Numbered from the stretch's first letter, positions 44,150 through 53,504 are shown. The stretch: 64,000 nucleotides of DNA from Microbacterium sp. PM5 (GCF_003293595.1 NZ_CP022162.1:3045432-3109431), one strand, 5' to 3'. A program made the numbers and translations. The notes: generated from the letters alone by a model not told the origin.

Positions 44150-45190
44150 GTGTCTGACGCACCCGAGATCACTCCAGAGAACGTCGATGCCGCCGTCGTC
44201 GACGCGCTTTCAGCCATCGCCGCGGCAGGCTCGACGATCGAGGTGAAGGCCGCGCGCGCCGCTCACGCCGGCGAAGGCTCGCCCCTGGCGCGGCTGAACG
44301 CGCAGCTGCGGCATGTGCCGAACGATCAGAAGGCGGCCTTCGGCAAACTGGTGGGGCAGGCGCGCGCTCGTCTCACGCAGGCCCTCGCCGCCCGTGAGGA
44401 AGAGCTCGCCGCTGCGGAGTCCGCGGCCCAGCTCGAGTCCGAGCGCATCGACATCACCGCCGTCTCACCGCGGACGCGTGTCGGGGCTCGGCATCCGGTG
44501 TCCCTGCTGCAGGAGGAGATCGCCGACCTGTTCGTCGGCATGGGGTGGGAGATCGCCGAGGGCCCCGAGCTCGAGCACGAGTGGTACAACTTCGACGGCC
44601 TGAACTTCGACATCGATCACCCGGCACGCCAGCTGCAGGACACCTTCTTCGTCGACCCGATCGCGCGACACCTGGTGCTTCGCACGCAGACCAGCCCGGT
44701 GCAGATGCGATCGATGCTCGAGCGCGACGTGCCGATCTACGTGCTCTCGCCCGGGCGCGTGTATCGCACCGACGAGTTCGATGCGACCCACCTGCCGGCC
44801 TTCCACCAGTTCGAAGGTCTCGTCGTCGACAAGGGCATCACGATGGCGAACCTGAAGGGCACGCTGGATCACGCGGCGAAGGTGCTGTTCGGCGCCGAGG
44901 CGAAGACGCGCTTTCGCACCAACTACTTCCCCTTCACCGAGCCGTCGGCAGAGCTGGATCTCTGGCACCCCACCTTCAAGGGCGGCCCGCGTTGGATCGA
45001 GTGGGGCGGATGCGGAATGGTCAACCCGAACGTGCTGCGCGCGGCCGGGATCGACCCCGAGGTCTACTCGGGGTTCGCGTTCGGAATGGGCATCGAGCGC
45101 ACGCTGATGTTCCGCTCGGACGTGCAGGACATGCGGGACATGGCCGAAGGCGATGTCCGTTTCAGTGAGCAGTTCGGAATGGTGGTCTGA
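44150..45190 (+). CDS. pheS: Phenylalanine-tRNA ligase alpha subunit
   Basis: A 346-residue catalytic subunit of the alpha2-beta2 synthetase. An N-terminal coiled coil (about 1-100) is followed by the class II core: GARHPVSLLQEEIADLFVGMGWEIAEGPELEHEWYNFDGLNFDIDHPARQLQDTFFVD (motif 1 region), RTQTSPVQMRSML, PGRVYRTDEFDATHLPAFHQFEGLVVD (motif 2), and GGCGMVNPNVL...GFAFGMGIERTLMFR (motif 3). The GTG at 44150 is set by the TAGACT -10. The stop overlaps pheT by one base. Confidence 0.97.
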   Translation: MSDAPEITPENVDAAVVDALSAIAAAGSTIEVKAARAAHAGEGSPLARLNAQLRHVPNDQKAAFGKLVGQARARLTQALAAREEELAAAESAAQLESERIDITAVSPRTRVGARHPVSLLQEEIADLFVGMGWEIAEGPELEHEWYNFDGLNFDIDHPARQLQDTFFVDPIARHLVLRTQTSPVQMRSMLERDVPIYVLSPGRVYRTDEFDATHLPAFHQFEGLVVDKGITMANLKGTLDHAAKVLFGAEAKTRFRTNYFPFTEPSAELDLWHPTFKGGPRWIEWGGCGMVNPNVLRAAGIDPEVYSGFAFGMGIERTLMFRSDVQDMRDMAEGDVRFSEQFGMVV

Positions 45191-47715
45191 TGCGCGTCCC
45201 TCTGTCGTGGCTGCGTGAGTACGTCGAGCTTCCCCAGGACGCCACGACCGACGATGTCTTCGCGGCGCTCGTGTCGGTCGGCTTCGAGGAGGAAGAGGCG
45301 ATCGGCTTCGAGATCAGTGGACCGGTCGTCGTCGGCCAGGTGCTCTCCTTCGACGCAGAGCCGCAGTCCAACGGCAAGACGATCCGGTGGTGCCAGGTGG
45401 ACGTCGGTGCGGCGAACGGCGGCGTCCGTGGCATCGTCTGCGGCGCGTCGAACTTCGTCGAAGGCGACAAAGTCGTCGTCTCGCTGCCCGGCGCCACCCT
45501 GCCGGGGCCCTTCCCCATCTCCGCGCGCAAGACCTACGGTCATGTCTCGGACGGCATGATCGCCTCCGCGCGCGAGCTCGGGCTGGGTGACGAGCACAAC
45601 GGCATCCTGCGGCTCGTCGAACTGGGCCTGGACCCCGAGGTCGGCACCGACGCGATCGCTCTGCTGGGCCTCGACGACGTCGCCGTCGACATCAACGTCA
45701 CTCCTGACCGTGGCTACGCCCTGTCGATCCGCGGGATCGCCCGCGAATACTCGCACGCGACCGGTGCCGCCTTCACCGACCCCGCCGCGCACGCGTGGGA
45801 CGACGTGCAGCCCGGCTCGGGGTTCGCCGTCGTCGTGGACGACCGTCTGCCGCTGCGCGGACGCGTCGGAGCCAGCGAGTTCGTGGCCCGCGTGGTCCGC
45901 GGCGTCGATCCGACTCGGCCGACGCCGCCCTGGATGGTGGCGCGGTTGACCCTCGCCGGTATCCGCTCGCTCGGCATCCTGATCGACATCACGAACTACG
46001 TCATGCTCGAGCTCGGCAACCCCATCCACGGGTACGACCTCGACAGACTTCAGGGCGGCATCACGGTGCGCCGCGCGCACGAGGGCGAGAAGCTGACCAC
46101 CCTCGACGGCAAGGAGCGCACGCTCAGCGCCGAGGACCTCCTCATCACCGACGACTCCGGCCCCATCGGTCTCGCCGGTGTGATGGGGGGCGGCACCACC
46201 GAGATGACGGATTCGACGCGCAATGTGCTCGTCGAAGCCGCGATCTTCGACCCGGTCACGATCGCCCGCACGGCACGCCGTCACAAGCTGCCGTCGGAGG
46301 CCTCGCGTCGTTTCGAACGCGGAGTGGACCCGCTCCTGCCGTTCGTGGCGGCCCGTCGCGTCGCCGACCTCATGGTCGAGCTCGCCGGCGGCACTCTCGA
46401 CGCCGACCTCGGGGGTGCGCTGTTCGGCGAGGTCTTCGTGGGCGGCATCGAGCTGCCGCGCGCCTTCGTACCGCAGCTGATCGGCGTCGACTACACGGAT
46501 GCCGAGATCACCGACGCCCTGGAGATGGTGGGCTGCGAGGTGCTGCCGGGCGACGAGCTCGATGGTGCGACGGACGGCTGGCACGTCATTCCCCCGACGT
46601 GGCGTCCTGACCTCACCGACAAATGGACGCTCGCCGAGGAGGTGGCCCGTATCCACGGGCTCGAGCGCATTCCGTCGGTGTTGCCCACGCCGCCCTCCGG
46701 CCGCGGCCTCACGTCTGTGCAGAAGGGGCGGCGCCGGGTGGCCAACGCGCTCGCCGCTGCCGGCTTCGTCGAGACGCCCTCGTTCCCGTTCTCCACGGCG
46801 GAGGCGAACGCCCTGCACGGGTCGGCGTCGGGGGAGCCCGTGGCATCGGTCAAGCTCGCGAACCCGCTCGACGGTCAGGCGCCGTACCTCCGCCGCTCCC
46901 TCGTGCCGGGGCTGCTGCAGGTCGCGCACCGCAACCAGTCACGCGGCTTCGGCGACCTCGCCCTGTTCGAGACGGGACTCGTGTTCACCCCGGAAGAGGG
47001 CGTGACGTATGGAACCGACACTGTACCGCCGTTGGCGGTGCGCCCGGACGACGAGACGATCGCCGCGTTGAACGCCGCCCTGCCGCCGCAGCCGCGCCAC
47101 GTCGCGGTGCTGCTGACGGGTGACATGGTCGCCAAGCAGCCCGGTCATGCTCCGATCCCGGTCGACCTCTCGGACGTCCTCGGCGCGGTCCAGACCATCG
47201 CCGCCGGAGCGGGAGTGCGCATCGAGGTCGCCCAGGGGCAGCGCGCCGCGCTGCATCCCGGCCGCGCGGGAGTGCTGACGGTCGCCGGTGACGAGGTGGG
47301 CTACGTGGGCCAGGTGCTGCCGCAGGTGGCCGCCGACGCGGACCTGCACGGGGAGGTCTACGTCGCCGAGCTCGATCTCGACCGCGTGCTGCGCCGTGCC
47401 GGTGCCCCCGACGTGGCGCCATCGCTGTCGGGGTACCCGGCGGCGACCCAGGACGTGTCGCTGGTCGTCGGCGAAGACGTGGTCGCGGGCGACGTCGAGT
47501 CGGCGTTGCGCGAGGGTGCGGGCACGCTGCTGGAGGCGGTCCGACTCGTCGACGACTACCGCGGAACGGGCCTCGTCGAAGGTACGAAGAGCCTCACCTT
47601 CGCTTTGCGCTTCCGCGCGCCGGATCGCACGCTCACGGCCGCCGAGGCCACCGACGCGAAGCTCGCCGGAGTGGCCGTCGCCGCGGAGCGCTACGCGGCG
47701 AGCATTCGCGAGTAG
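45190..47715 (+). CDS. pheT: Phenylalanine-tRNA ligase beta subunit
   Basis: An 841-residue subunit with, in order: N-terminal B1, an EMAP-like tRNA-binding domain (about 40-160), B3/B4 editing domain (about 215-400, with ITNYVMLELGNPIHGYDLDRLQGGI), B5, a catalytic-like domain (from about 495, NALAAAGFVETPSFPFST), and a C-terminal anticodon-binding ferredoxin-like domain (about 747-841, GYPAATQDVSLVVGEDV...). It edits mischarged tyrosine and anchors the tRNA. The ATG at 45190 overlaps the pheS TGA. Confidence 0.97.
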   Translation: MRVPLSWLREYVELPQDATTDDVFAALVSVGFEEEEAIGFEISGPVVVGQVLSFDAEPQSNGKTIRWCQVDVGAANGGVRGIVCGASNFVEGDKVVVSLPGATLPGPFPISARKTYGHVSDGMIASARELGLGDEHNGILRLVELGLDPEVGTDAIALLGLDDVAVDINVTPDRGYALSIRGIAREYSHATGAAFTDPAAHAWDDVQPGSGFAVVVDDRLPLRGRVGASEFVARVVRGVDPTRPTPPWMVARLTLAGIRSLGILIDITNYVMLELGNPIHGYDLDRLQGGITVRRAHEGEKLTTLDGKERTLSAEDLLITDDSGPIGLAGVMGGGTTEMTDSTRNVLVEAAIFDPVTIARTARRHKLPSEASRRFERGVDPLLPFVAARRVADLMVELAGGTLDADLGGALFGEVFVGGIELPRAFVPQLIGVDYTDAEITDALEMVGCEVLPGDELDGATDGWHVIPPTWRPDLTDKWTLAEEVARIHGLERIPSVLPTPPSGRGLTSVQKGRRRVANALAAAGFVETPSFPFSTAEANALHGSASGEPVASVKLANPLDGQAPYLRRSLVPGLLQVAHRNQSRGFGDLALFETGLVFTPEEGVTYGTDTVPPLAVRPDDETIAALNAALPPQPRHVAVLLTGDMVAKQPGHAPIPVDLSDVLGAVQTIAAGAGVRIEVAQGQRAALHPGRAGVLTVAGDEVGYVGQVLPQVAADADLHGEVYVAELDLDRVLRRAGAPDVAPSLSGYPAATQDVSLVVGEDVVAGDVESALREGAGTLLEAVRLVDDYRGTGLVEGTKSLTFALRFRAPDRTLTAAEATDAKLAGVAVAAERYAASIRE

Positions 47716-47734
47716 CCGGGGGTTCGCGGTTCGT

Positions 47735-48865
47735 TCACCGCGACCCCCAATGCCACGCGGGTACCTCCATGAACCCCTGCCCGACCACGGCCGTGCCGTT
47801 CTGATCCTTGCGGAGCTCGACGCGCGCTGCGGCGGGCAGCGCCTCGACCAGCTCCCGCGCGTGCGAGACGACGAGCACCTGCGTGTGCGCGGCGGCGCGC
47901 TGGATCAATCGGGCCAGCGGCGTCAGCAGTGACACGTGCAGACTCGCCTCGGGCTCGTTGAGCACCAGCAGCGGGGCGGGCCGCGCCGGGAGCAGGGCCG
48001 CGCACAGCAAGAGGTAGCGCAGCGTCCCGTCCGACAGCTCGGCGGCATCCAGCGGACGCAGCAAGCCGTTCTGGTGCAGGACGAGGCGAAACAGGCCCTC
48101 GCTCGACTCGATCTCGACGCGAGAGCCCGGAAAGGCGTCACGGACGGCGCGTTGCAGGGCATCGCCGTGGCCGGCATCCACGATCGTCGCCCACGTGGCT
48201 GCCAGGGTTGCCCCGTCGTGCGACAGCGTCGGAGTCCGGGTGCCGACCTGCGGTCGGCGGGCCGGGGCCTGCGCATCCACGCGGAAATGGTCGTAGAAGC
48301 GCCATCCGCTCATCGTGCGCCGCAGCGCCAGCAGTTCGGGCGCCGTGTCACCGTCGGCAAGATCGGTCACGATGCTCTCGTAGGGCGCGAGGCGCTGGTC
48401 GAGGTCGGTCCATCGACCGTCGCGCACGCGGGTCGCGTGCCGTCGCCGGTCGATCAGCAGCGCTGCGGGCTTCGCCACAGGGCCGGCGAAGACCTGCTCG
48501 CGCTTGATCTCGGGGTCACGGGCGAACGGGTTGGCGACGGAGGGGTCCGATTGCGGGATGCCGAGGTCGATGAGGTAGCCGAGTTCGTCCGAGGAGAAGC
48601 CCAGCATCAGGGCGATCGGTCCGCGGCGCACCGTGCCTTGGGTGCCGCCGTTCTCCGGACCCGCCCAGAGCACGGACGACAACCCGCCTTCGCGCGCCAC
48701 GGCGCCGACGACCTCGCCGCGCGCCGAGGCTGCGAGAAGACGCAGAGCGCGGTAGAGGTTGGACTTGCCCGACCCGTTGGGGCCGGTGACCACGGTGAGC
48801 CCGCCCAGGGGCACCACGACATCCCGGAGAGAGCGATAGCCGGCGACGGCGAGGGTCTGCAGCAT
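47735..48865 (-). CDS. AAA family ATPase (SMC/RecF-like, ATP-binding protein)
   Basis: A 376-residue ABC/AAA-type ATPase. Walker A: TVVTGPNGSGKSNLYRAL (about 24-41); signature LSDGTLRYLLLCAALL; Walker B LLVLNEPEASLH, with Asn in the place of the usual Asp, which is common in this group; and VVSHARELVEAL (switch His). N-terminal MLQTLAVAGYRSLRDVVVPLGG is typical for proteins with an AAA_21/AAA_15 head. There is no long coiled coil, so it is not an SMC. Relatives include OLD-like and predicted ATPases; no nuclease domain is present. The ATG at 48865 lies 60 bases from the divergent ABC gene. Confidence 0.87.
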   Translation of the reverse strand: MLQTLAVAGYRSLRDVVVPLGGLTVVTGPNGSGKSNLYRALRLLAASARGEVVGAVAREGGLSSVLWAGPENGGTQGTVRRGPIALMLGFSSDELGYLIDLGIPQSDPSVANPFARDPEIKREQVFAGPVAKPAALLIDRRRHATRVRDGRWTDLDQRLAPYESIVTDLADGDTAPELLALRRTMSGWRFYDHFRVDAQAPARRPQVGTRTPTLSHDGATLAATWATIVDAGHGDALQRAVRDAFPGSRVEIESSEGLFRLVLHQNGLLRPLDAAELSDGTLRYLLLCAALLPARPAPLLVLNEPEASLHVSLLTPLARLIQRAAAHTQVLVVSHARELVEALPAAARVELRKDQNGTAVVGQGFMEVPAWHWGSR

Positions 48866-48910
48866 GCGGTCATGGTGCCAGAGCCTTCCGACACCCCGCA
48901 GAGGTCGGGC

Positions 48911-48916
48911 TAGGCT
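48911..48916 (+). promoter_or_regulatory. -10 hexamer (TAGGCT) of the ABC ATPase-permease operon
   Basis: TAGGCT, 8 nt before the ATG at 48925; leaderless. The GTG at 48919 would be only 2 nt away and is unlikely as the start. Confidence 0.5.
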
Positions 48917-48924
48917 CGGTGGGG

Positions 48925-49695
48925 ATGACTGATACGCAGATGGTCCCCGCCCTGCAGCTCGCAGGCCTCGTGAAGCGCTTCGGAGACAAGACCGCGGTCG
49001 GCGGCGTCGACCTGAACGTTCCCGCCGGCTCGTTCTACGGGCTGGTCGGGCCCAACGGGGCCGGAAAGACGACGACACTGTCGATGGCCACCGGCCTGTT
49101 GCGACCCGACGCCGGCGGCGCCTGGGTGCACGGCGTCGACGTGTGGGCCGACCCCGTGCGCGCCAAAGCCCTCATCGGCAACCTCGCTGACGGCGTTCGT
49201 CTGTTCGATCGGCTCACGGGCGAGCAGCTCATCACCTACACGGCGATGATGTTCTCGGTGCCGCGCGATCAGATCGCGCCTCGCGTGGCCGACCTGATCG
49301 CTCTGATGGACCTCGGCGAGGCCGCCGGAACGATCGTCGCCGACTACTCCGCGGGCATGACGAAGAAGGTCGCGCTTGCGTGTGCACTGGTGCACGCGCC
49401 GCGTCTCCTGGTGCTCGACGAGCCGTTCGAATCGGTCGACCCGGTCTCGGCGGCCAACATCGAGGACGTCTTGCGCTCCTACACGTCCTCGGGCGGCACG
49501 ATCATCATCTCCAGCCACTCGATGGACCTCGTGCAGCGTATGTGCGACCACGTCGCCGTCATCGCGGCCGGTCGCGTCCTGGCCGCCGGAACGGTCGACG
49601 AGGTGCGCGCGGGTGAGAGCCTGCAGGACCGTTTCCTCTCGCTCGTGGGAGGTCGCCACACGTCGGAAGGACCGCAGTGGTTGCGACAGTCCTGA
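48925..49695 (+). CDS. ABC transporter ATP-binding protein
   Basis: A 256-residue ABC ATPase of the type that pairs with multi-helix permeases in export or resistance. Walker A VGPNGAGKTTTLSMATGLL, Q-loop-like region NLADGVRLFDRLTGEQLI, signature YSAGMTKKVALACALVHA (SAGM in place of LSGGQ), Walker B LLVLDEPFESVDP, and switch ISSHSMDLV. The weakened signature is common to this subclass (CcmA-like). It overlaps the permease gene by 19 bases, so they are co-translated. The substrate is unknown. Confidence 0.92.
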   Translation: MTDTQMVPALQLAGLVKRFGDKTAVGGVDLNVPAGSFYGLVGPNGAGKTTTLSMATGLLRPDAGGAWVHGVDVWADPVRAKALIGNLADGVRLFDRLTGEQLITYTAMMFSVPRDQIAPRVADLIALMDLGEAAGTIVADYSAGMTKKVALACALVHAPRLLVLDEPFESVDPVSAANIEDVLRSYTSSGGTIIISSHSMDLVQRMCDHVAVIAAGRVLAAGTVDEVRAGESLQDRFLSLVGGRHTSEGPQWLRQS

Positions 49696-51257
49696 GGCTG
49701 AGGTACCGCATCCTCGGCAACACCCTCGCGCGTCGCCCCTGGCAGCTGGTCGGCTTCTGCTTCGGCATTCTCTGGGCGCTCGGCATCCTCACGTCCGTGG
49801 TCGCGGGCCTCGTCGCCGTCGCGGTGTTCCAGAGTCTGGACGGCGCGCGCGCCGTCGCCATCATCGGCGGATCGGCACTGCTGCTGGGCTGGGTGCTGGG
49901 CCCCGTGCTCGTCACGGGCATGGACACGACGGTGGATGCCGACAAGCTCGCTCCGTTCCCGCTCAGCACGCGGCAGATCATGCTGGCCCTCACCGCCACC
50001 GGTCTCACCGGCATCCCCGGCATCGCCACGTCGATCGCGGCGCTCGCGACGCTCGCACTCTGGTTCCGGTGGCCGCTCGCCGCGGGCACCGCGCTTGTGT
50101 GCGTCGCTCTGGCAGTGCTGACGTGCGTCGTGGCGTCGCGGCTCGTGTCTGCGCTCTCACGCGGGGTGGGGGGAAACCGACGCGGGCGCGAGTTCATCGG
50201 CACGATTGTGCTCGTCCTGCTGATCATGGCCGGTCCCATCGTGACCGGCACGCTCGCCCTGACCTCGACGGCCGGCGTCCGCGAGCGCATTCCGCAGATC
50301 GCGGGCGTGCTCGGATGGACGCCGATCGGCGCCGCGTGGGCCGTTCCCGCTGACGTCGCGGCCGGGCAGTGGGCGGCTGCGGCCGCGCGTCTGCTCATTG
50401 CGGTGGCGACCCTCGGCGTGCTGTGGCTGCTGTGGGCCCGCGTGCTTCGCGGTGCCGTGACCGCGCCCCGGCAGCGAAGCGCCAAGGTCGCCCGCTCGGG
50501 AGCGCTCGGGCTGTTCGGGCGAATGCCGACCGGGGGCGTCGGAGCGACGTGGGCGCGGTCGCTGACGGCCTGGCTGCGCGACCCGCGATACCTGCGACAG
50601 CTCTTGATCGTGCCGCTGTTCCCGCTGCTGTTCGCGTTCACGGGCGGCATCGACGGCTTCATGTTCTCCGGCTCCGCGGTGCTCGTAGCCCTGGTGCTGT
50701 GCCTCGCCGGCTACACGGACGTCTCCTACGACGGCACGGCTTTCGCGTCGGTGCTCGCAACCGGCATCCGCGGGCGCGACGATCGTCTCGGCCGCATGCT
50801 CGGGGCGGCGAGCATCGGCATCCCGCTCGTCGTCCTGCTGGCGGTGGTCACGACGGCGGTGAGCGGGCGTCTCGCGCACCTGCCCGGCATCCTCGGGGCC
50901 TCGCTCGGTCTGGTCCTCGGCGGCTACGGCGTCTCGGCGGTGTCGTCCGCGCTGCTCGTGACGCCGGTCGCCGCGCCGGGCGACAGCCCGTTCAAGAGCG
51001 TGCCCGGCCAGACGTTCCTGACCGGCCTGCTCGTGTTCGTCGTGATGGGCGCCTGCCTCGTCATCGGAGCGCCGGCCATCGCGTTCGCTGTCGCGGGCTT
51101 CATCACGGGTGCGCCGGTCTGGGGATGGGTGGCGCTCGTGGTCGGCATCGTCGTCGGCGGCGGTGCCGCCGCCCTGGGGGTGTGGCTCGGCGGACGGACG
51201 CTGGATCGCACCGGTCCTGACCTTCTCCAGCGCATCAAGGCTTTCCCGACGACATGA
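49677..51257 (+). CDS. ABC transporter permease (multi-helix)
   Basis: A 526-residue integral membrane protein with roughly 12 predicted helices in two halves (about 20-245 and 295-500), separated by a cytoplasmic loop LRGAVTAPRQRSAKVARSGALGLFGRMPTGG. It is Ala/Leu/Val-rich with no enzymatic motif. It matches large unannotated actinobacterial permeases that partner with the preceding ATPase class. It starts with GTG at 49677 within the ATPase gene and its stop overlaps the next gene (ATGA). Export of peptides or lipids is possible but not shown. Confidence 0.85.
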   Translation: MVATVLRLRYRILGNTLARRPWQLVGFCFGILWALGILTSVVAGLVAVAVFQSLDGARAVAIIGGSALLLGWVLGPVLVTGMDTTVDADKLAPFPLSTRQIMLALTATGLTGIPGIATSIAALATLALWFRWPLAAGTALVCVALAVLTCVVASRLVSALSRGVGGNRRGREFIGTIVLVLLIMAGPIVTGTLALTSTAGVRERIPQIAGVLGWTPIGAAWAVPADVAAGQWAAAAARLLIAVATLGVLWLLWARVLRGAVTAPRQRSAKVARSGALGLFGRMPTGGVGATWARSLTAWLRDPRYLRQLLIVPLFPLLFAFTGGIDGFMFSGSAVLVALVLCLAGYTDVSYDGTAFASVLATGIRGRDDRLGRMLGAASIGIPLVVLLAVVTTAVSGRLAHLPGILGASLGLVLGGYGVSAVSSALLVTPVAAPGDSPFKSVPGQTFLTGLLVFVVMGACLVIGAPAIAFAVAGFITGAPVWGWVALVVGIVVGGGAAALGVWLGGRTLDRTGPDLLQRIKAFPTT

Positions 51258-52234
51258 CCGATGTTCTGATCCTCGGCGGGACCGGATGGCTGTCCGGGCG
51301 CATCGCGGAGCGCTGGCGGGATGCCGGTGCCGCCGTGACGGTACTCGCCCGCGGCGGCCGCGATGCGCCGGCCGGCACCCGGCTGGTCGTCGCCGATCGG
51401 GAGCGCGACGATGCCTACACCGCCGTCGCGGATCGCGAGTGGGACGAGGTCGTCGACATCTCCTCCACCGCCGACCACGTGCGTGCCGCGACCGCCGTGC
51501 TCGCGGAGCGGACGCGGCACTGGACGTACGTGTCGAGCGTCTCCGCCTATGCGACAGACGACGTGGCGGGCGCCGACGAGTCCGCCGCCCTCGCCGTCGC
51601 CGCCGAACCCGGCGACCCGTACGACTACCGGCGCGAGAAGGCCGCCGCCGAGCACGCCGTGCGGGCGGCGCTCGGTCACCGCGCGGCCGTGGTGCGCCCG
51701 GGGCTCATCGTCGGCCCGGGTGACCCCACCGATCGCTTCGGCTACTGGGTCGCCCGCTTCGCCGCCGCGGCGGCCGAGCCCGTGCTGATTCCCGACGCTC
51801 CCGGCGCGCGGGTGCAGGTGATCGACGTCGACGACCTGGCCGATTTCGTGGTCGTGGTGGGCGCGGCGCACTTCACCGGTGCGGTCAATGCCGTCGGCGA
51901 CAGTCTTCCGCTGGAGGCGGTGCTCGCCATCGCTCGCAGCGTCGCCGGTCACACCGGCCGCCTCGTCGGGGCCTCCGCGCCGTGGCTCGTCGCGCACGGC
52001 GTGGGGTACTGGGTGGGGGAGCGATCGCTGCCGCTGTGGCTGCCCGACGACGTGCCCGGTTTCGCGACTCGCGCCAATGGCACCTATCGCATTCTCGGCG
52101 GACGCCACAGGCCGCTGGAGGACGTGCTGCGGCGCGTGCTCGCCGATGAGCGCGAACGGGGACTGGACCGTCCCCGCTCCGCCGGGCTCACGCGCGCCGA
52201 CGAGCGAGAGCTTCTCGATGCCCTTGCGCAGTGA
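51254..52234 (+). CDS. NAD-dependent epimerase/dehydratase family protein
   Basis: A 326-residue extended-SDR-type protein. N-terminal MTDVLILGGTGWLSGRIAERW has the GGTGxxG-like dinucleotide loop. VVDISSTADHVRAATAVL, WTYVSSVSAYATDD and YDYRREKAAAEHAVRAAL give the Ser...YxxxK-like motif (DYRREK region), and VVRPGLIVGPGDPTDRFGYWV is the substrate domain start. Reminds me of NAD-dependent sugar epimerase/reductase proteins with a chloroplast/CSP41-like layout. It overlaps the permease gene (ATGA), so is part of this operon. The substrate is unknown. Confidence 0.87.
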   Translation: MTDVLILGGTGWLSGRIAERWRDAGAAVTVLARGGRDAPAGTRLVVADRERDDAYTAVADREWDEVVDISSTADHVRAATAVLAERTRHWTYVSSVSAYATDDVAGADESAALAVAAEPGDPYDYRREKAAAEHAVRAALGHRAAVVRPGLIVGPGDPTDRFGYWVARFAAAAAEPVLIPDAPGARVQVIDVDDLADFVVVVGAAHFTGAVNAVGDSLPLEAVLAIARSVAGHTGRLVGASAPWLVAHGVGYWVGERSLPLWLPDDVPGFATRANGTYRILGGRHRPLEDVLRRVLADERERGLDRPRSAGLTRADERELLDALAQ

Positions 52235-52244
52235 CGGCATCGAT

Positions 52245-52274
52245 TTGCGGCGACGACGCGCCGCGCGATAGCGT
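52245..52274 (+). promoter_or_regulatory. Promoter of the arg leader peptide and argCJBDF
   Basis: TTGCGG (52245-52250), 18 nt spacer, TAGCGT (52269-52274), then 6 nt to an ATG at 52281. This is the same geometry as the leaderless genes of the window, but the reading frame that follows is a 24-codon leader and not argC. Confidence 0.65.
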
Positions 52275-52280
52275 CTCCGC

Positions 52281-52355
52281 ATGCACGCCGCCGCTCCCGT
52301 CACCGTTGCCACGGTGCTGCGCGCGCGCCGACGTCAGGACGGCCGCCGACTCTAG
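52281..52355 (+). CDS. Candidate arginine-rich leader peptide upstream of argC
   Basis: A 24-residue frame (ATG 52281, TAG 52353-52355) whose C-terminal part reads LRARRRQDGRRL: six arginines at residues 14, 16, 17, 18, 22 and 23. The ATG follows a TAGCGT -10 by 6 nt, so it would be translated from the first base of the arg mRNA. Starvation for Arg-tRNA should stall ribosomes on it. It is followed by alternative stem-loops (52357-52418). No such frame is needed for argC, which has its own ribosome site. Arg codons are common in GC-rich DNA, so chance cannot be excluded. Confidence 0.55.
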   Translation: MHAAAPVTVATVLRARRRQDGRRL

Positions 52356-52356
52356 G

Positions 52357-52418
52357 CGACCCCGCGAGCTCCCTGTCGTCGTGACGGGTCGAGTCGCCGG
52401 TGTCGCCGCTTCGAGCCC
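52357..52418 (+). promoter_or_regulatory. Candidate arg attenuator: two competing stem-loops
   Basis: GGGTCG (52386-52391) can pair with CGACCC (52357-52362), 1 base past the leader stop codon; or GGGTCGA (52386-52392) with TCGAGCCC (52411-52418, one bulged G). The two pairings are exclusive. A ribosome at the stop codon would cover the first arm and free the second stem; a ribosome stalled at the Arg codons would allow the first. No clear U-tract follows the second stem. Confidence 0.5.
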
Positions 52419-52454
52419 ACCGTTTGCCGACTCACGTCACAATAAGGTTGAACA

Positions 52455-53504
52455 ATGACCCTTTCGGTCGCCGTCTCCGGCGCTTCCGGCTATGCCGGCG
52501 GCGAGATCTTGCGCCTCCTCGCCGCCCATCCCGACGTCCACATCCGCACCGTCACCGCGCACAGCAACGCCGGCGATGCGCTCATCCAGCATCAGCCCCA
52601 CCTGCGTTCGCTGGCCGACCTCACCCTGCAGCCGACGACGCCCGAGGTGCTCGCGGACCACGACGTGGTCTTCCTCGCGCTCCCGCACGGCCAGTCCGGT
52701 CAGTACACCGACGCGCTCGCCGAGACGCCCCTGGTCATCGACGCCGGTGCCGACCACCGTCTGACCTCGCCGGCGGCGTGGGACGCGTTCTACGGCGGCG
52801 CCTTCCACGAGCCGTGGACCTACGGTGTGCCGGAGCTGATCGTCGGCGCCGGCGGGCAGAAGCAGCGTGAGCACCTCGTCGGCGCCTCCCGCATCGCCGC
52901 CCCGGGCTGCAACGCCTCCACGGTGGCGCTGAGCCTCGTCCCCGGCGTCGCGGCTGGCGTCATCGACGCCCGCGACATCGTCAGCGTGCTGGCCGTGGGG
53001 CCCTCCGGGGCGGGTAAGAGCCTGAAGACGAACCTTCTCGCATCCGAGATCCTCGGCACCGCGAACCCGTATGCCGTCGGCGGAACGCACCGCCACATTC
53101 CCGAGATCCAGCAGGCGCTCACGGCGGCCGGCGCTTCCGAGGCCCGCATCTCGTTCACGCCCGTGCTGGTGCCGATGGCTCGCGGCATCCTGGCCACGTC
53201 CACCGCGCCGATCGCGGACGGCGTGACGGATGCCGAGATCCGTTCGGCCTGGGAGAGTGCGTACGGCGGCGAGACGTTCGTTCACCTGCTGACCGAGGGG
53301 CAGTTCCCCCGCACGGCGGACGTTCTGGGCGCCAACACCGCCCTCGTCGGACTCGCGGTCGACCGCGCCGCGAACCGCGTCGTCGTCGTGACGGCCGTCG
53401 ACAACCTCGTCAAGGGCACCGCCGGTGCCGCCATCCAGTCGATGAACATCGCCCTGGGCCTTCCGGAGGCCACGGGCCTGACCGTGAACGGAGTGGCACC
53501 GTGA
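52455..53504 (+). CDS. argC: N-acetyl-gamma-glutamyl-phosphate reductase
   Basis: A 349-residue NADP enzyme reducing N-acetylglutamyl phosphate to the semialdehyde, the third arginine step. The Rossmann loop is [19 protein letters not shown] (residues 7-25); the catalytic Cys is about Cys152 in [12 protein letters not shown]; and [14 protein letters not shown] holds the active-site His. [13 protein letters not shown] is a family block. An AAGG site lies 7 nt before the ATG at 52455. It opens the argCJBDF cluster, all overlapping at stop/start, so one polycistronic mRNA is expected. Confidence 0.96.
   Translation: MTLSVAVSGASGYAGGEILRLLAAHPDVHIRTVTAHSNAGDALIQHQPHLRSLADLTLQPTTPEVLADHDVVFLALPHGQSGQYTDALAETPLVIDAGADHRLTSPAAWDAFYGGAFHEPWTYGVPELIVGAGGQKQREHLVGASRIAAPGCNASTVALSLVPGVAAGVIDARDIVSVLAVGPSGAGKSLKTNLLASEILGTANPYAVGGTHRHIPEIQQALTAAGASEARISFTPVLVPMARGILATSTAPIADGVTDAEIRSAWESAYGGETFVHLLTEGQFPRTADVLGANTALVGLAVDRAANRVVVVTAVDNLVKGTAGAAIQSMNIALGLPEATGLTVNGVAP

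Noticed and set aside
52231..52458. 75-codon frame overlapping the argC leader
   Set aside because: It is in another frame, extends into argC and has no promoter or ribosome site; the 24-codon Arg-rich frame is the better supported reading.
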